NCBI RefSeq assembly: GCF_005864045.1
Contig: NZ_VBSP01000004.1
Coordinates: 26,583 to 90,582 of the forward strand
DNA: 64,000 bases
Direction of reading: 5' to 3'
DNA from: Ruoffia tabacinasalis
Lineage (GTDB): Bacteria > Bacillota > Bacilli > Lactobacillales > Aerococcaceae
Shown here: in pieces, positions 1 to 7,941 of the stretch
Numbering within the stretch: position 1 is the stretch's first letter
How the letters are laid out: each line of letters begins with the position of its first letter
Made by a program: the position numbers and the translations under genes
The notes under the pieces: generated by a model
Told to the model about the DNA's origin: nothing
Databases searched by the model: none
The model's input: the letters and a program-made list of their open reading frames with translations, nothing else

Positions 1-743
1 TTCCCTTCAAGTAAACGAGAATAGATTGTTAAATTATCAATTAAAAAGATAACTTGTTGTTCTGTCACAATCATTTCAATCATTTGATCATCTTGAACAA
101 TCCGTTCTAATTCATTCAATGTTTTCTTAGGTATTGTGATTGCTTCAAAGTTAGCTTGATCCGTTGTAAATTCAACAGGGATTTGGCGACGACTTAGTCG
201 GTGACTATCTGTAGCAACACCTGTAATGTGACCTTCGTTCATCATTAAGTGAACCCCTGTTAAGACAGGACGGCTTTCTTGATTTGATGCTGAGAAGATT
301 GTTTGACTAATTAATTCTTTAAATAATACCGTTGGTAAGTTGATCTTACGATCGGATTCAATCTCAGGTAAGCGAGGGTATGATTGTCCATCTGTACCGT
401 TCAATGAGAAAATCGCTTCTCCTGAAGTAGCTGTTAATATGAATTGCTCATTTGTTTCGATCGTCACTTTAGTTGTAGGTAGTTTTCGTACAATATCATT
501 AAAAATTCTAGCTGTTACAACGATACTACCAGTTTCTTCAATTTCTAAACCTAAAGAATCATCTTGTACTGATAAGAAACTTTCAATAGATATCTCAGCG
601 TCAGAACCAATTAAAGTAATACCTTCTTTTGTCGCTGTAATTTTTATACCAGTTAAAATAGGGATTGTTGCTTTCGAGGGAATTGCTCGAGATACGTCAA
701 TTAATTGTGCAGTAAATGCTGCTCTTCCAATAGTAAATTTCAT
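1..743 (-). CDS. dnaN: DNA polymerase III sliding clamp, beta subunit (3' end outside window)
   Basis: This is the beta sliding clamp, which encircles DNA and tethers the replicative polymerase. About 247 N-terminal codons are present of the family's usual 370-380; the rest lies beyond the left edge. The start is the ATG at 743-741, preceded by a good AAGGAG ribosome binding site. The protein opens MKFTIGRAAF and continues with clamp hallmarks such as SRPVLTGV and TGVATDSHRLS. It lies downstream of dnaA on the same strand, the usual Firmicutes order, with 172 bp between them that hold DnaA boxes and a probable unwinding site. The identity is secure; only the truncation limits the entry. Confidence 0.96.
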   Translation of the reverse strand, partial: MKFTIGRAAFTAQLIDVSRAIPSKATIPILTGIKITATKEGITLIGSDAEISIESFLSVQDDSLGLEIEETGSIVVTARIFNDIVRKLPTTKVTIETNEQFILTATSGEAIFSLNGTDGQSYPRLPEIESDRKINLPTVLFKELISQTIFSASNQESRPVLTGVHLMMNEGHITGVATDSHRLSRRQIPVEFTTDQANFEAITIPKKTLNELERIVQDDQMIEMIVTEQQVIFLIDNLTIYSRLLEG

Positions 744-751
744 ATCGTCAC

Positions 752-803
752 TCCTTATATATATATTATATATTAATAAATAAGTAATAGTAGTAGTAGG
801 GGC
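752..803. other. Candidate origin unwinding element: AT-rich tract plus DnaA-trio repeat
   Basis: An almost pure A/T tract (754-783) is followed by four perfect TAG triplets (788-799), preceded by AAT-like triplets (782-787), and then a short GC cluster (799-803). Read 3' to 5' on the plus strand this is GAT-GAT-GAT-GAT-AAT-GAA, which fits the DnaA-trio consensus described for Bacillus subtilis. It is followed at once by DnaA boxes starting at 813. The order (boxes, GC cluster, trios, AT-rich tract) matches the B. subtilis basal unwinding system located between dnaA and dnaN. The function is inferred from this layout. Confidence 0.7.
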
Positions 804-812
804 TGTTAATTC

Positions 813-905
813 TGTGCATAATCATCATTGATGCATGAATGTAAGCCAAAATGCTTGTTCGTCAACATGTGCATAAGTCCAGAGTTCAGTCACAACTTAT
901 ACACA
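813..905. promoter_or_regulatory. DnaA boxes between dnaA and dnaN
   Basis: Three boxes are seen: TGTGCATAA at 813-821 and 868-876 (reverse complement TTATGCACA, one mismatch from consensus) and TTATACACA at 897-905 (a standard R2-type box). They flank the trio repeat at 782-799 and probably load DnaA for strand opening. They may also regulate dnaN transcription. Confidence 0.75.
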
Positions 906-915
906 TGTTAATAAT

Positions 916-2253
916 TTATCTTTGAAGTCTTTGCTTCAATTGATTGATTTCATTCTTCAATTGAATGTCTGTTTCAATCTCATCTGTGATTTTCTCATAG
1001 GCATGAATGACGGTTGTATGATTTTTATTCCCAAAGTATTCTCCGATTTTAGGGAAAGACATTTCCGTTAATTCACGTGTTAGATACATCGCTACTTGGC
1101 GCGGGAAGACAATATTTTTAGTTCGTTTTTTACCACGAATGTCTTCAGGGGTGATTTGATAATAGCGACTGACGTAATCAATAACTTCATCAGGTGTTAG
1201 AGGCTTCGCTTCGCCTTTATTAATGATATTATGTAATGCAGAGGCAGCAAGTTCGGTATCAATTTCTTTTCCTTGAATGGCTGCATAAGCAATCACTCGC
1301 ACTAAAGCACCTTCTAATTCACGAATGTTGGTGTCGACGTTATTGGCGATATACGTTAATGTATCAGGGCTCACATCTAATTGCTCACTAGACGCTTTTT
1401 TACGAAGAATCGCAATCCGTGTCTCCAAATCCGGTGGAGTAATGTCCGTTGATAAGCCCCATTTAAAGCGGCTTATTAAACGTTCTTCCAAATTTGTAAT
1501 GTTGTTCGGTAGACGATCACTCGTTAGAACAATTTGCTTATTATTATTATAAAGCTCATTAAATGTATGGAAAAACTCTTCTTGAGTTTTATCTTTCTTA
1601 GATAAAAACTGAATGTCATCTATTAATAGAACATCAATTTCACGGTACATACTTCTAAACTCTGCTTGTGACCCATCACGAATCGCTGTAATAAAGTCAT
1701 TCATGAAAGATTCACTGGTAGAGTATTTTATTCTTGCTGAGGGTTGCTTGCGCTTGATCTCATTACCAATTGCTTGCATTAAGTGAGTTTTACCTAAACC
1801 AACGCCTCCGTATATTAATAGAGGATTGTAGGTTTTTCCTGGCGAATCAACGACCGCTAAAGCCGCTCCATTAGCCATCTTATTACCTTCACCGATAACA
1901 AATGTCTCAAACACGTAATTTGGGTTTAACTGTGATTCTGAGAATTCACCTGTGTCTTCGACCTCAGGTACGACTTTCTTAGCTTGATTCGATTCACGTT
2001 GATCTTCAGGTACGATTACAAAAGTCGGTGTATATTCTAAACCATACACTTCAAGACTAAACTGAATGACGTAACCAGATAGATGTCTTTCCCAATAGTT
2101 TTTGGTTAGAGCATTTGGTACAGCTAAAGTGATAGTCTGATCTCCAATTCGAGTTGGATAGACTGGTGCAACCCAATTATCGAATGATTGATCGGACAGG
2201 CGTTCACTTATATAGTGCTGGCAATCCCTCCAAAATTTTTCTTTTTCTTCCAT
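916..2253 (-). CDS. dnaA: Chromosomal replication initiator protein DnaA
   Basis: DnaA is the AAA+ ATPase that binds DnaA boxes, opens oriC and helps load the helicase. At 445 residues it is normal family length. Visible parts are an N-terminal helicase-contact domain, a short variable linker, the Walker A motif GGVGLGKTH, Walker B LLIDDIQF, and the C-terminal box-binding helix-turn-helix ending in the signature GNKNHTTVIHA. I chose the ATG at 2253 over a TTG nine bases upstream, because the GAGAGG ribosome binding site is only two bases from that TTG. DnaA boxes lie on both sides of the gene, consistent with autoregulation. Confidence 0.97.
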   Translation of the reverse strand: MEEKEKFWRDCQHYISERLSDQSFDNWVAPVYPTRIGDQTITLAVPNALTKNYWERHLSGYVIQFSLEVYGLEYTPTFVIVPEDQRESNQAKKVVPEVEDTGEFSESQLNPNYVFETFVIGEGNKMANGAALAVVDSPGKTYNPLLIYGGVGLGKTHLMQAIGNEIKRKQPSARIKYSTSESFMNDFITAIRDGSQAEFRSMYREIDVLLIDDIQFLSKKDKTQEEFFHTFNELYNNNKQIVLTSDRLPNNITNLEERLISRFKWGLSTDITPPDLETRIAILRKKASSEQLDVSPDTLTYIANNVDTNIRELEGALVRVIAYAAIQGKEIDTELAASALHNIINKGEAKPLTPDEVIDYVSRYYQITPEDIRGKKRTKNIVFPRQVAMYLTRELTEMSFPKIGEYFGNKNHTTVIHAYEKITDEIETDIQLKNEINQLKQRLQR

Positions 2254-2640
2254 TAGATTCAATTCCTCTCAATTACCGAAAACAAATTTCACCATATAAT
2301 TATAAGTAAAATAATTTTAGCATATTATGAGTTTTCCACAAGCTATAAAAACAAAAATAAGTTATGCACTCATGCACATTTGAGTTATCAACAGGTGAAA
2401 AAGAACTGTGCATAAGTGAATTAAAATAGAGTTATCAACACCCAGTTGTGGATAAGTTAGTCTCAATACTTGCCTATCTTATCACATTCTAAAAAGTTAT
2501 GCACTAAATCTGAGTGAAATTATACACACAATAAACACCTTGTTGATATGTTCATAACTCAAAGAAAAACTTGTGGATAAAAAAATATACATTTCAACTT
2601 ATGCACAAGGTAAAATTAGTTGTGGATAAGTTTGTTTATA
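2254..2640. other. oriC DnaA-box cluster upstream of dnaA
   Basis: This intergenic stretch carries a dense box array. Perfect TGTGGATAA (reverse of TTATCCACA) occurs at 2447-2455, 2572-2580 and 2621-2629. TTATACACA is at 2520-2528 and TTATGCACA at 2599-2607, with TGTGCATAA at 2407-2415. Near-matches are TTTTCCACA 2332-2340, TTATGCACT 2362-2370 and 2497-2505, and TTATCAACA 2385-2393 and 2432-2440. At least six good boxes and five weaker ones in 300 bp next to dnaA define the box-rich half of a bipartite origin. Confidence 0.92.
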
Positions 2641-2721
2641 AGTTGCAGTGTTTATGTTAAAATGTATAACGTAAAATAAAAGCAAATAGAATTTATTTGA
2701 AAAAAATAATTAATTAATAAC

Positions 2722-2750
2722 TTGACAATCATCCCTTACTTCTATAAAAT
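2722..2750 (+). promoter_or_regulatory. Promoter of rpmH
   Basis: A consensus -35 TTGACA (2722-2727) is followed after 17 bp by -10 TAAAAT (2745-2750). It sits 40 bp before rpmH, next to an AT-rich stretch at 2698-2720. Confidence 0.8.
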
Positions 2751-2792
2751 ATTTGAGTATTGTACACATATTGCATTTAGGAGGTGTATACC

Positions 2793-2930
2793 ATGACAAA
2801 AAGAACTTATCAACCAAAGAAACGTAAACGTAGTAGAGTACATGGATTCCGTAAGAGAATGAGTACTAAAAACGGCCGTAATGTTTTAAAAAGACGTCGT
2901 CTAAAAGGACGTAAGAAAATATCAGCATAA
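2793..2930 (+). CDS. rpmH: Large ribosomal subunit protein bL34
   Basis: This is the small, very basic ribosomal protein L34 of the 50S subunit, 45 residues long. It opens [13 protein letters not shown] and contains the family signature [17 protein letters not shown]. One extra residue (Thr2) makes it slightly longer than the common 44-residue form. The start is supported by GGAGGTG ten bases upstream. It is the standard Firmicutes neighbour of dnaA and rnpA, and a strong terminator follows, so it can be transcribed alone. Confidence 0.97.
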   Translation: MTKRTYQPKKRKRSRVHGFRKRMSTKNGRNVLKRRRLKGRKKISA

Positions 2931-2948
2931 TAATAATGATATTTATTG

Positions 2949-3007
2949 CAAGCATTCATCTAATTTCGCGAAAAGATCGTTGGATTAGATGAATGCTTGT
3001 TTTTTTG
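2949..3007 (+). terminator. Rho-independent terminator after rpmH
   Basis: A 16-bp perfect inverted repeat (CAAGCATTCATCTAAT at 2949-2964 with its complement at 2984-2999) is followed by a T run. It separates abundant rpmH mRNA from rnpA. Confidence 0.9.
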
Positions 3008-3110
3008 TATTAATATAGATGAAACGACAGAAACCGTTTTTCTTTTAGTAGAAAATTCGCTATAATGAAAGACAGTGAATGTCAAGAATTTAGATGAATG
3101 AGGGAAGTTT

Positions 3111-3476
3111 GTGAGAAAAGAATATCGTGTAAAAAAAGAATATGAGTTTCAACGGGCATTTCGTGAAGGGGAATCCGTAGCCAATCGGCAGTTAGTGCTT
3201 TATGTTTATCCGAAACCTGAACAAGCACATTTTCGTGTCGGATTATCGGTTGGTAAGAAGATTGGGAATGCGGTTGAAAGAAATCAAGTTAAGCGCTACA
3301 TTCGACAAGCTTTGCAAGAATTAGAGCCTGCGATACAATCAGATATCGATTTTCTTTTGATCGCTCGAAAAGATATTCAAACAAAGACTTTCCACGAAGT
3401 AAAAAGCTCGATTATTCACGTTATGAATATAGCGGGGATTCTTGATAAAAAGAATCCAATAATAAATAAAAAGTAG
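3111..3476 (+). CDS. rnpA: Ribonuclease P protein component
   Basis: RnpA is the protein subunit of RNase P, which trims tRNA 5' leaders together with its RNA. The product is 121 residues and basic, with the family core RVGLSVGKKIGNAVERNQVKR. The start is a GTG at 3111 behind GAGGGA; no better in-frame start exists. A TATAAT at 3061-3066 may be its -10 box, but I see no good -35. It precedes yidC by nine bases, so the two are very probably co-transcribed with khpB. Confidence 0.95.
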   Translation: MRKEYRVKKEYEFQRAFREGESVANRQLVLYVYPKPEQAHFRVGLSVGKKIGNAVERNQVKRYIRQALQELEPAIQSDIDFLLIARKDIQTKTFHEVKSSIIHVMNIAGILDKKNPIINKK

Positions 3477-3485
3477 GAGGCGTCA

Positions 3486-4322
3486 ATGAAAAAATATAAT
3501 AAATGGCTCAAAGTCTTAGTATTACTAGGTTTTGTAGTTTTTCTGACAGCATGTGGTTCCACACAAGAGGCAGTCAATGCTGAAAGTACTGGTTTATGGG
3601 ATCGTTATATTATTTATAATTTATCTCAACTGATTCTATGGTTATCTAATTTATTTGGTGGTAGCTATCCTTTAGGTATTGCAGTCTTTACGATAATTAT
3701 TCGTGCATTATTACTACCATTATTCCAAATGCAAATTAAAACACAGCGCAAAACACAAGAGCTGCAACCGGAATTAGATGCAATTAAAGCTAAATATCCT
3801 AACAAGGACCGTGCTTCAATGGAAGCAATGCAAGAAGAGCAACAAGCTTTAATGCAAGACCGCGGTGTAAATCAATTTGCTGGATGTTTACCAATGTTAA
3901 TTCAACTACCAGTAATGATGGCACTTTATCAAGCAATCTTAAGAACAGAAGAATTACGTCAAGGTAACTTCTTATGGATGAACTTAGGTCAACCTGACCC
4001 ATACTTCGTCTTACCTGTCATTGCTGCTCTATTAACATTTGCAACAACATACTTCTCAATGAAGAGTAATCCTGTGCAAAATACTATGACGAAAAGTATG
4101 ACATTTGTTTCACCATTAATGATCTTATTAATTGGTTTCACACTACCAAGTGCGATTGCTTTATACTGGGTAATTTCAAATGCCTTTACACTAGCTCAAA
4201 CATTTATCTTTAATAATCCATACAAGATTATTGCTGAGCGTGAAGCAAAAGCAGAAGCTGAAAAAGAAAAACAACGAGAATTAAAACGTCAATTAAGACG
4301 TGCCACTAGTAAAAAGAAATAG
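3486..4322 (+). CDS. yidC: Membrane protein insertase YidC/OxaA, lipoprotein type
   Basis: YidC inserts and folds membrane proteins, alone or with SecYEG. The 278-residue product has an N-terminal lipoprotein signal with lipobox LTAC (Cys23), then five predicted membrane segments, including the conserved GCLPMLIQLPVMMALYQA region. Its tail is short and basic, rich in Lys and Arg, as in Gram-positive YidC1/SpoIIIJ proteins. It follows rnpA by nine bases with a GGAGG site and is followed by khpB, the usual partner. The basic tail could contact the ribosome. Confidence 0.95.
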   Translation: MKKYNKWLKVLVLLGFVVFLTACGSTQEAVNAESTGLWDRYIIYNLSQLILWLSNLFGGSYPLGIAVFTIIIRALLLPLFQMQIKTQRKTQELQPELDAIKAKYPNKDRASMEAMQEEQQALMQDRGVNQFAGCLPMLIQLPVMMALYQAILRTEELRQGNFLWMNLGQPDPYFVLPVIAALLTFATTYFSMKSNPVQNTMTKSMTFVSPLMILLIGFTLPSAIALYWVISNAFTLAQTFIFNNPYKIIAEREAKAEAEKEKQRELKRQLRRATSKKK

Positions 4323-4343
4323 AAGTCTCGAAAGGAAGATACG

Positions 4344-5306
4344 ATGTTAGAACACAGTACAACTGTTAGAGCTGAGACGGTTGATAAAGCAATCGAAAAA
4401 GGATTAGCCGAACTGAACATCTCACGTTCTGAAGCAGAAATTCATGTTATTAGTGAAGGTAAAAAAGGATTATTTGGTTTTGGTAAGCAAGATGCCATTG
4501 TTGAAGTAACAGCGAAAAATGAGTTATCATTATCAGAAATTACTGAACAATTGGAAGAAGAGCAAAAAGTAAAATCAGATACAACAGAGACTCCCATTGA
4601 AGCCGAACCGATGGTTGTTGAAGTTGACGAAGAAATTAAAATCACTGAAGTGAAAGAACAACCTAAAGAAAAAGTTGCTCCAAAATCAGAAGTGGTTGAA
4701 GCAAAAGCGGTTGAAGAAACTGTGACTGAAGAACCAGTTAAAAAAGAAGTGAAAAAACCTCAACCAAAACCTTCTGTAGAAGCTGAAAAAGAAGTAAAAG
4801 CTGAAGCAATAACTGAATCAAAATCAGATGAAGACGACCAACAAGAGACATTTACAATTGAAGAAGCAAGTCAGAAAGTGGCAGTCTACATTCAAGAAGT
4901 GATTCAATCCTACGGTGCGAAAGCTGATGTTGAGTTTGAAATATCACGTTCACAAGTGATGTTTAATATTGAAACGGATAAATCAGGCTTAGTTATTGGT
5001 AAGCATGGTAAAATCATTAATTCCCTTCAGATTTTATCGCAAACTTACTTCCAAAGCTTATACCGTCGTCGCACATCTATTCTATTGAATGTGGGTGATT
5101 ACCGTGATCGTCGCGCAAATGTCCTGAGACAAATTGCTCAACGAACGGCCGATGAAGTATTAGAGACGAAACAAACCGTAATCTTAGATCCTTTACCAGC
5201 ATATGAACGTAAGCAAATTCACGCACATTTAGCAAGAATTGATCGAATTAAAACACACTCAGAAGGTAAAGAACCAAATCGTTATTTAGTAGTAGAATAT
5301 AAATAA
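4344..5306 (+). CDS. khpB: RNA-binding protein KhpB (Jag/EloR)
   Basis: KhpB is a cytoplasmic RNA-binding protein that, with KhpA, affects cell elongation and division in streptococci and relatives. The 320 residues show an N-terminal Jag domain (about 1-55, with GKKGLFGFGKQ), a long acidic and Lys-rich linker (about 60-175) with repeated EVK/EEP stretches, a KH domain with VIGKHGKIINSLQ, and a C-terminal R3H domain ending with RYLVVEYK. The linker is longer than in B. subtilis Jag (about 208 residues in total) but long linkers are normal in Lactobacillales. It ends the rnpA-yidC operon before a bidirectional terminator. Confidence 0.93.
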   Translation: MLEHSTTVRAETVDKAIEKGLAELNISRSEAEIHVISEGKKGLFGFGKQDAIVEVTAKNELSLSEITEQLEEEQKVKSDTTETPIEAEPMVVEVDEEIKITEVKEQPKEKVAPKSEVVEAKAVEETVTEEPVKKEVKKPQPKPSVEAEKEVKAEAITESKSDEDDQQETFTIEEASQKVAVYIQEVIQSYGAKADVEFEISRSQVMFNIETDKSGLVIGKHGKIINSLQILSQTYFQSLYRRRTSILLNVGDYRDRRANVLRQIAQRTADEVLETKQTVILDPLPAYERKQIHAHLARIDRIKTHSEGKEPNRYLVVEYK

Positions 5307-5318
5307 GTGAATTCACAC

Positions 5319-5350
5319 AAAAAAGCTAGGACTTCGGTCCTAGCTTTTTT
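5319..5350 (+). terminator. Bidirectional terminator after khpB
   Basis: A 14-bp perfect stem (5319-5332 with 5337-5350) closes on a TTCG tetraloop. A and T runs at its two ends let it serve khpB and the converging glycosyltransferase gene. Confidence 0.93.
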
Positions 5351-6179
5351 ATTTGGAGGTGATTTTATTAGTTACACGCTTCATTTGAGAGTAGTAATGC
5401 TTGTAAAGTACAGAGAATTTACTTCGTTCACTTTCATTCCAAGGTTTATTTTTACCACAAAAGTGTAAGATAACGGTATTATCCATAATCCAATCATAGG
5501 AAATCTCTTTTTGACTCATTATTTCATAAAGAAAAGGTAATCTTGAATCAAAATTATATAATTCATCAGGTAGAGGTAAGATTTGGTTTCCATATAGACC
5601 ATTTAGTACATCTTGATCGGGCATAAGCAAGAAGTCATGATTTTCCTTTATGAAATTATAGATGGTTTCACTTTTCACTTCTTGTCGAATCAAAGTTAAA
5701 TTCATCAGTAGAACACCGGAATTAAAATAGCTTTTCAATTCACGATTACCTAAGCGTAGACGGTTTATAGTATCCGTTACTTCTAAACGAGTATGGCTAG
5801 ACGCTGCATAGAGATAATCATTAATATTTTTATTATATAAGAAGGATAAATCATTAATACACAAAACATCAGCATCTAAATATAGAATCTTATCAAGATC
5901 TGAAGGAAGAAATTCATGGGCTAGCAATCTATAATAGATTGATTCGGGCCATCTTTCACTAGCGGGAGCGTTTTGGAATATATTCTTTCCGATAATAATA
6001 GGCTTATATTCCATTTGGAGTTGCTGACAAAATTTATGAATTAACTTGTTATCTTTTAATTCTTCTTTTTGAAGTACATAGACAACATACGATTCTTCTT
6101 TTGTATTATTTCTAATGGATAATAAGGTAGTAAGGAGTGGTTCCGTAAAATTATCAGAAATTGAAAATAATAGATTCAT
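5349..6179 (-). CDS. Glycosyltransferase family 8 protein
   Basis: This is a GT-A fold, retaining glycosyltransferase of the GT8 type (general stress/LgtC-like), probably adding galactose or glucose to a cell-surface glycan. The 276 residues include the metal-binding DxD in KILYLDADVLCIND, the acceptor-side stretch YFNSGVLLMNL, and the C-terminal HFCGKNKPW typical of the family. The reading frame stays open to 6320, but the ATG at 6179 has GGAGG eight bases upstream and starts exactly where family members begin (MNLLFSISDNF). It is a single gene, divergent from ugpB. The acceptor is unknown. Confidence 0.85.
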   Translation of the reverse strand: MNLLFSISDNFTEPLLTTLLSIRNNTKEESYVVYVLQKEELKDNKLIHKFCQQLQMEYKPIIIGKNIFQNAPASERWPESIYYRLLAHEFLPSDLDKILYLDADVLCINDLSFLYNKNINDYLYAASSHTRLEVTDTINRLRLGNRELKSYFNSGVLLMNLTLIRQEVKSETIYNFIKENHDFLLMPDQDVLNGLYGNQILPLPDELYNFDSRLPFLYEIMSQKEISYDWIMDNTVILHFCGKNKPWNESERSKFSVLYKHYYSQMKRVTNKITSK

Positions 6180-6280
6180 CTTAAAAGCCTCCATTTTTAC
6201 TGTTGAATCGATTATACCAAAATTAGAGCTAGTTGAATATGAAGGAATAGTTATTATAAAGTTCGATACAATAAGATGCC

Positions 6281-6365
6281 TTAACATTAAATTTACATAA
6301 ACTTTACATAGAAAGACCAATCTTTACATAATATTTACGTTAAATTAATATCCACTTTATATGAT
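6281..6365 (+). promoter_or_regulatory. Two Pho-type repeat arrays in the ugp promoter
   Basis: Hexamers on an 11-bp period are seen: TTAACA 6281, TTTACA 6292, TTTACA 6303, then TTTACA 6323, TTTACG 6334, TTAATA 6345. The consensus TT(A/T/C)ACA with 5-bp gaps is that of Gram-positive PhoP boxes. The second array overlaps the place where a -35 should be for the -10 TATGAT at 6360-6365, which fits an activator-dependent promoter. The control by PhoP is inferred. Confidence 0.75.
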
Positions 6366-6429
6366 AAAAGTCGGAAATGAATGCAGGGTTGTTGCGTTTC
6401 TAAAATTAATTATAAGGAGGAATTGTATC

Positions 6430-7746
6430 TTGAATACAATTAAAAAAGTTTTTACATTTATTATTTTAGCCATATTATTTGTGGGTAACTTAGGATTAAC
6501 TGCAACAGGTGTTTATGCTCAGGAGCCTGTTGAATTAGTTTTCTGGCATGGAATGGGTGGTAATGCTGGTGAAGCATTACAAAGATTAGTTGATGAATTC
6601 AATGAATCTCAAGATGGTATTATTGTTAATGCACAATATCAAGGAACTTATGATGAGACGTTAACAAAATTACGCTCATCTGCTTCAGGATCTCAAGTTG
6701 GAGCTGACATTGTTCAAGTATTCGAATTAGGAACTACTTTTATGATTGATTCGGGATTAACTGTACCGGTTCAAAATTATATAGATTCAAGTGGTTACGA
6801 CATCTCTCAAATCGAACCAAACTTAGCTGCATACTATACAATTGATGGTCAATTAAACTCTATGCCATTCAACTCTTCAACTCCAATAATGTATTATAAC
6901 GCTGACATTTTTGAAGCAGCAGGTATTGAAGAAGCACCTAGTTCTTTAGCAGAAATCCTTGAAATTTCACCACAATTACAAGAAGCTGGAGCAGCAATGC
7001 CAATCTCTCTACAAATCTACGGTTGGTATTTAGAACAATGGTTCTCTAAACAAGAAGAAGATATCTATGACAACGGTAATGGACGTGAAGGCGCGCCAAC
7101 TGAAACTGTATTCGTTGAAAACGGAGCAATGGAAAAAACTATCTCTAAATGGTTAGAAGGTATGGAAGCCGGAGCAATCCCTAACGTAGGACGTACAGGT
7201 GGACAACCTGAATTCGTAGCTGGACAATCGGCAATTACAATTGGTTCTACTGCAAGTTTACGTCAAATCTTAACAGAAGTTGACGGACGTTTTGAAGTAG
7301 GTACTGCCTACTTCCCAGGTGTTGACGAAGAAGACCAAGGTGGCGTTTCAATCGGTGGAGCTTCATTATGGATGATCGAATCTGGTGACGACGCTAAGAA
7401 ACAAGCAACTTGGGAATTCATTGAGTTCTTAATTTCACCAGAATCACAAGCGAAATGGAATCGTGATACAGGATACTTCCCAATCACAACAGCAACTCAC
7501 GAAGAGCAAGTATTCTTAGATAACTTAGCTGAGTTCCCGCAATTCCAAACAGCGATTGACCAATTACATGAGTCAACTCCTGAATCACAAGGAGCATTAT
7601 CTGGTGTGAACCAAGAAGCACGTCAAATTTATGAGAATGAATTAGAAAACTTATTAAATGGTTCAACAGACGCAGCTGGAGCAACTCAATCGATGGCTGA
7701 TCAAGTAAACGCAGCAATTGAAAACTACAACGCAGCAAACCAATAA
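6430..7746 (+). CDS. ugpB: Glycerol-3-phosphate/glycerophosphodiester ABC transporter, binding protein UgpB
   Basis: UgpB captures sn-glycerol-3-phosphate or glycerophosphodiesters outside the cell for the UgpAEC importer. The 438-residue product has a signal peptide ending VYAQ and then the family start LVFWHGMGGNAGEAL. It also has the UgpB hallmarks YKGNYE-like YQGTYDETL, QVFELGTTFM and MPFNSSTPIMYYN. The open frame begins with an ATG at 6361, but the TTG at 6430 has GGAGG ten bases upstream and gives a clean signal peptide. There is no lipobox Cys, so anchoring is unclear. A hairpin and a terminator separate it from ugpA, so it is likely made in excess over the permeases. Confidence 0.9.
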   Translation: MNTIKKVFTFIILAILFVGNLGLTATGVYAQEPVELVFWHGMGGNAGEALQRLVDEFNESQDGIIVNAQYQGTYDETLTKLRSSASGSQVGADIVQVFELGTTFMIDSGLTVPVQNYIDSSGYDISQIEPNLAAYYTIDGQLNSMPFNSSTPIMYYNADIFEAAGIEEAPSSLAEILEISPQLQEAGAAMPISLQIYGWYLEQWFSKQEEDIYDNGNGREGAPTETVFVENGAMEKTISKWLEGMEAGAIPNVGRTGGQPEFVAGQSAITIGSTASLRQILTEVDGRFEVGTAYFPGVDEEDQGGVSIGGASLWMIESGDDAKKQATWEFIEFLISPESQAKWNRDTGYFPITTATHEEQVFLDNLAEFPQFQTAIDQLHESTPESQGALSGVNQEARQIYENELENLLNGSTDAAGATQSMADQVNAAIENYNAANQ

Positions 7747-7769
7747 TATTCTTTAATATAAGAACAATT

Positions 7770-7828
7770 CAATAGGAGACAATTACTTAATCTTAGTTTA
7801 AAAACTAAGAAGTGGTTGTATCCTATTG
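7770..7828 (+). promoter_or_regulatory. Long imperfect hairpin after ugpB
   Basis: CAATAGGA (7770-7777) pairs with TCCTATTG (7821-7828), with further internal pairing of CTTAG and CTAAG around an A-rich loop. No T run follows directly. It probably protects the ugpB message from 3' decay, upstream of the true terminator at 7872. Confidence 0.6.
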
Positions 7829-7871
7829 TAATTTTATAGAAGTACATTTAATCATTAACATAAATTTAAAG

Positions 7872-7916
7872 GTTGGGAATATACTGTTGACGTCGTATAC
7901 CCAACTTTTATTTTTT
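7872..7916 (+). terminator. Intra-operon terminator between ugpB and ugpA
   Basis: GTTGGG plus TATAC (7872-7884) pairs with GTATA plus CCCAAC (7895-7905), with a two-base bulge, followed by TTTTATTTTTT. Partial read-through would set a high UgpB to permease ratio, as is common for binding-protein genes. Confidence 0.75.
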
Positions 7917-7941
7917 AGAAAAGAAAGACAAGGAGACAAAT

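Noticed and set aside
340..783. Plus-strand open frame of 147 codons opposite dnaN
   Set aside because: It is the shadow of dnaN, which has clear clamp motifs; no ribosome binding site and no protein pattern of its own.
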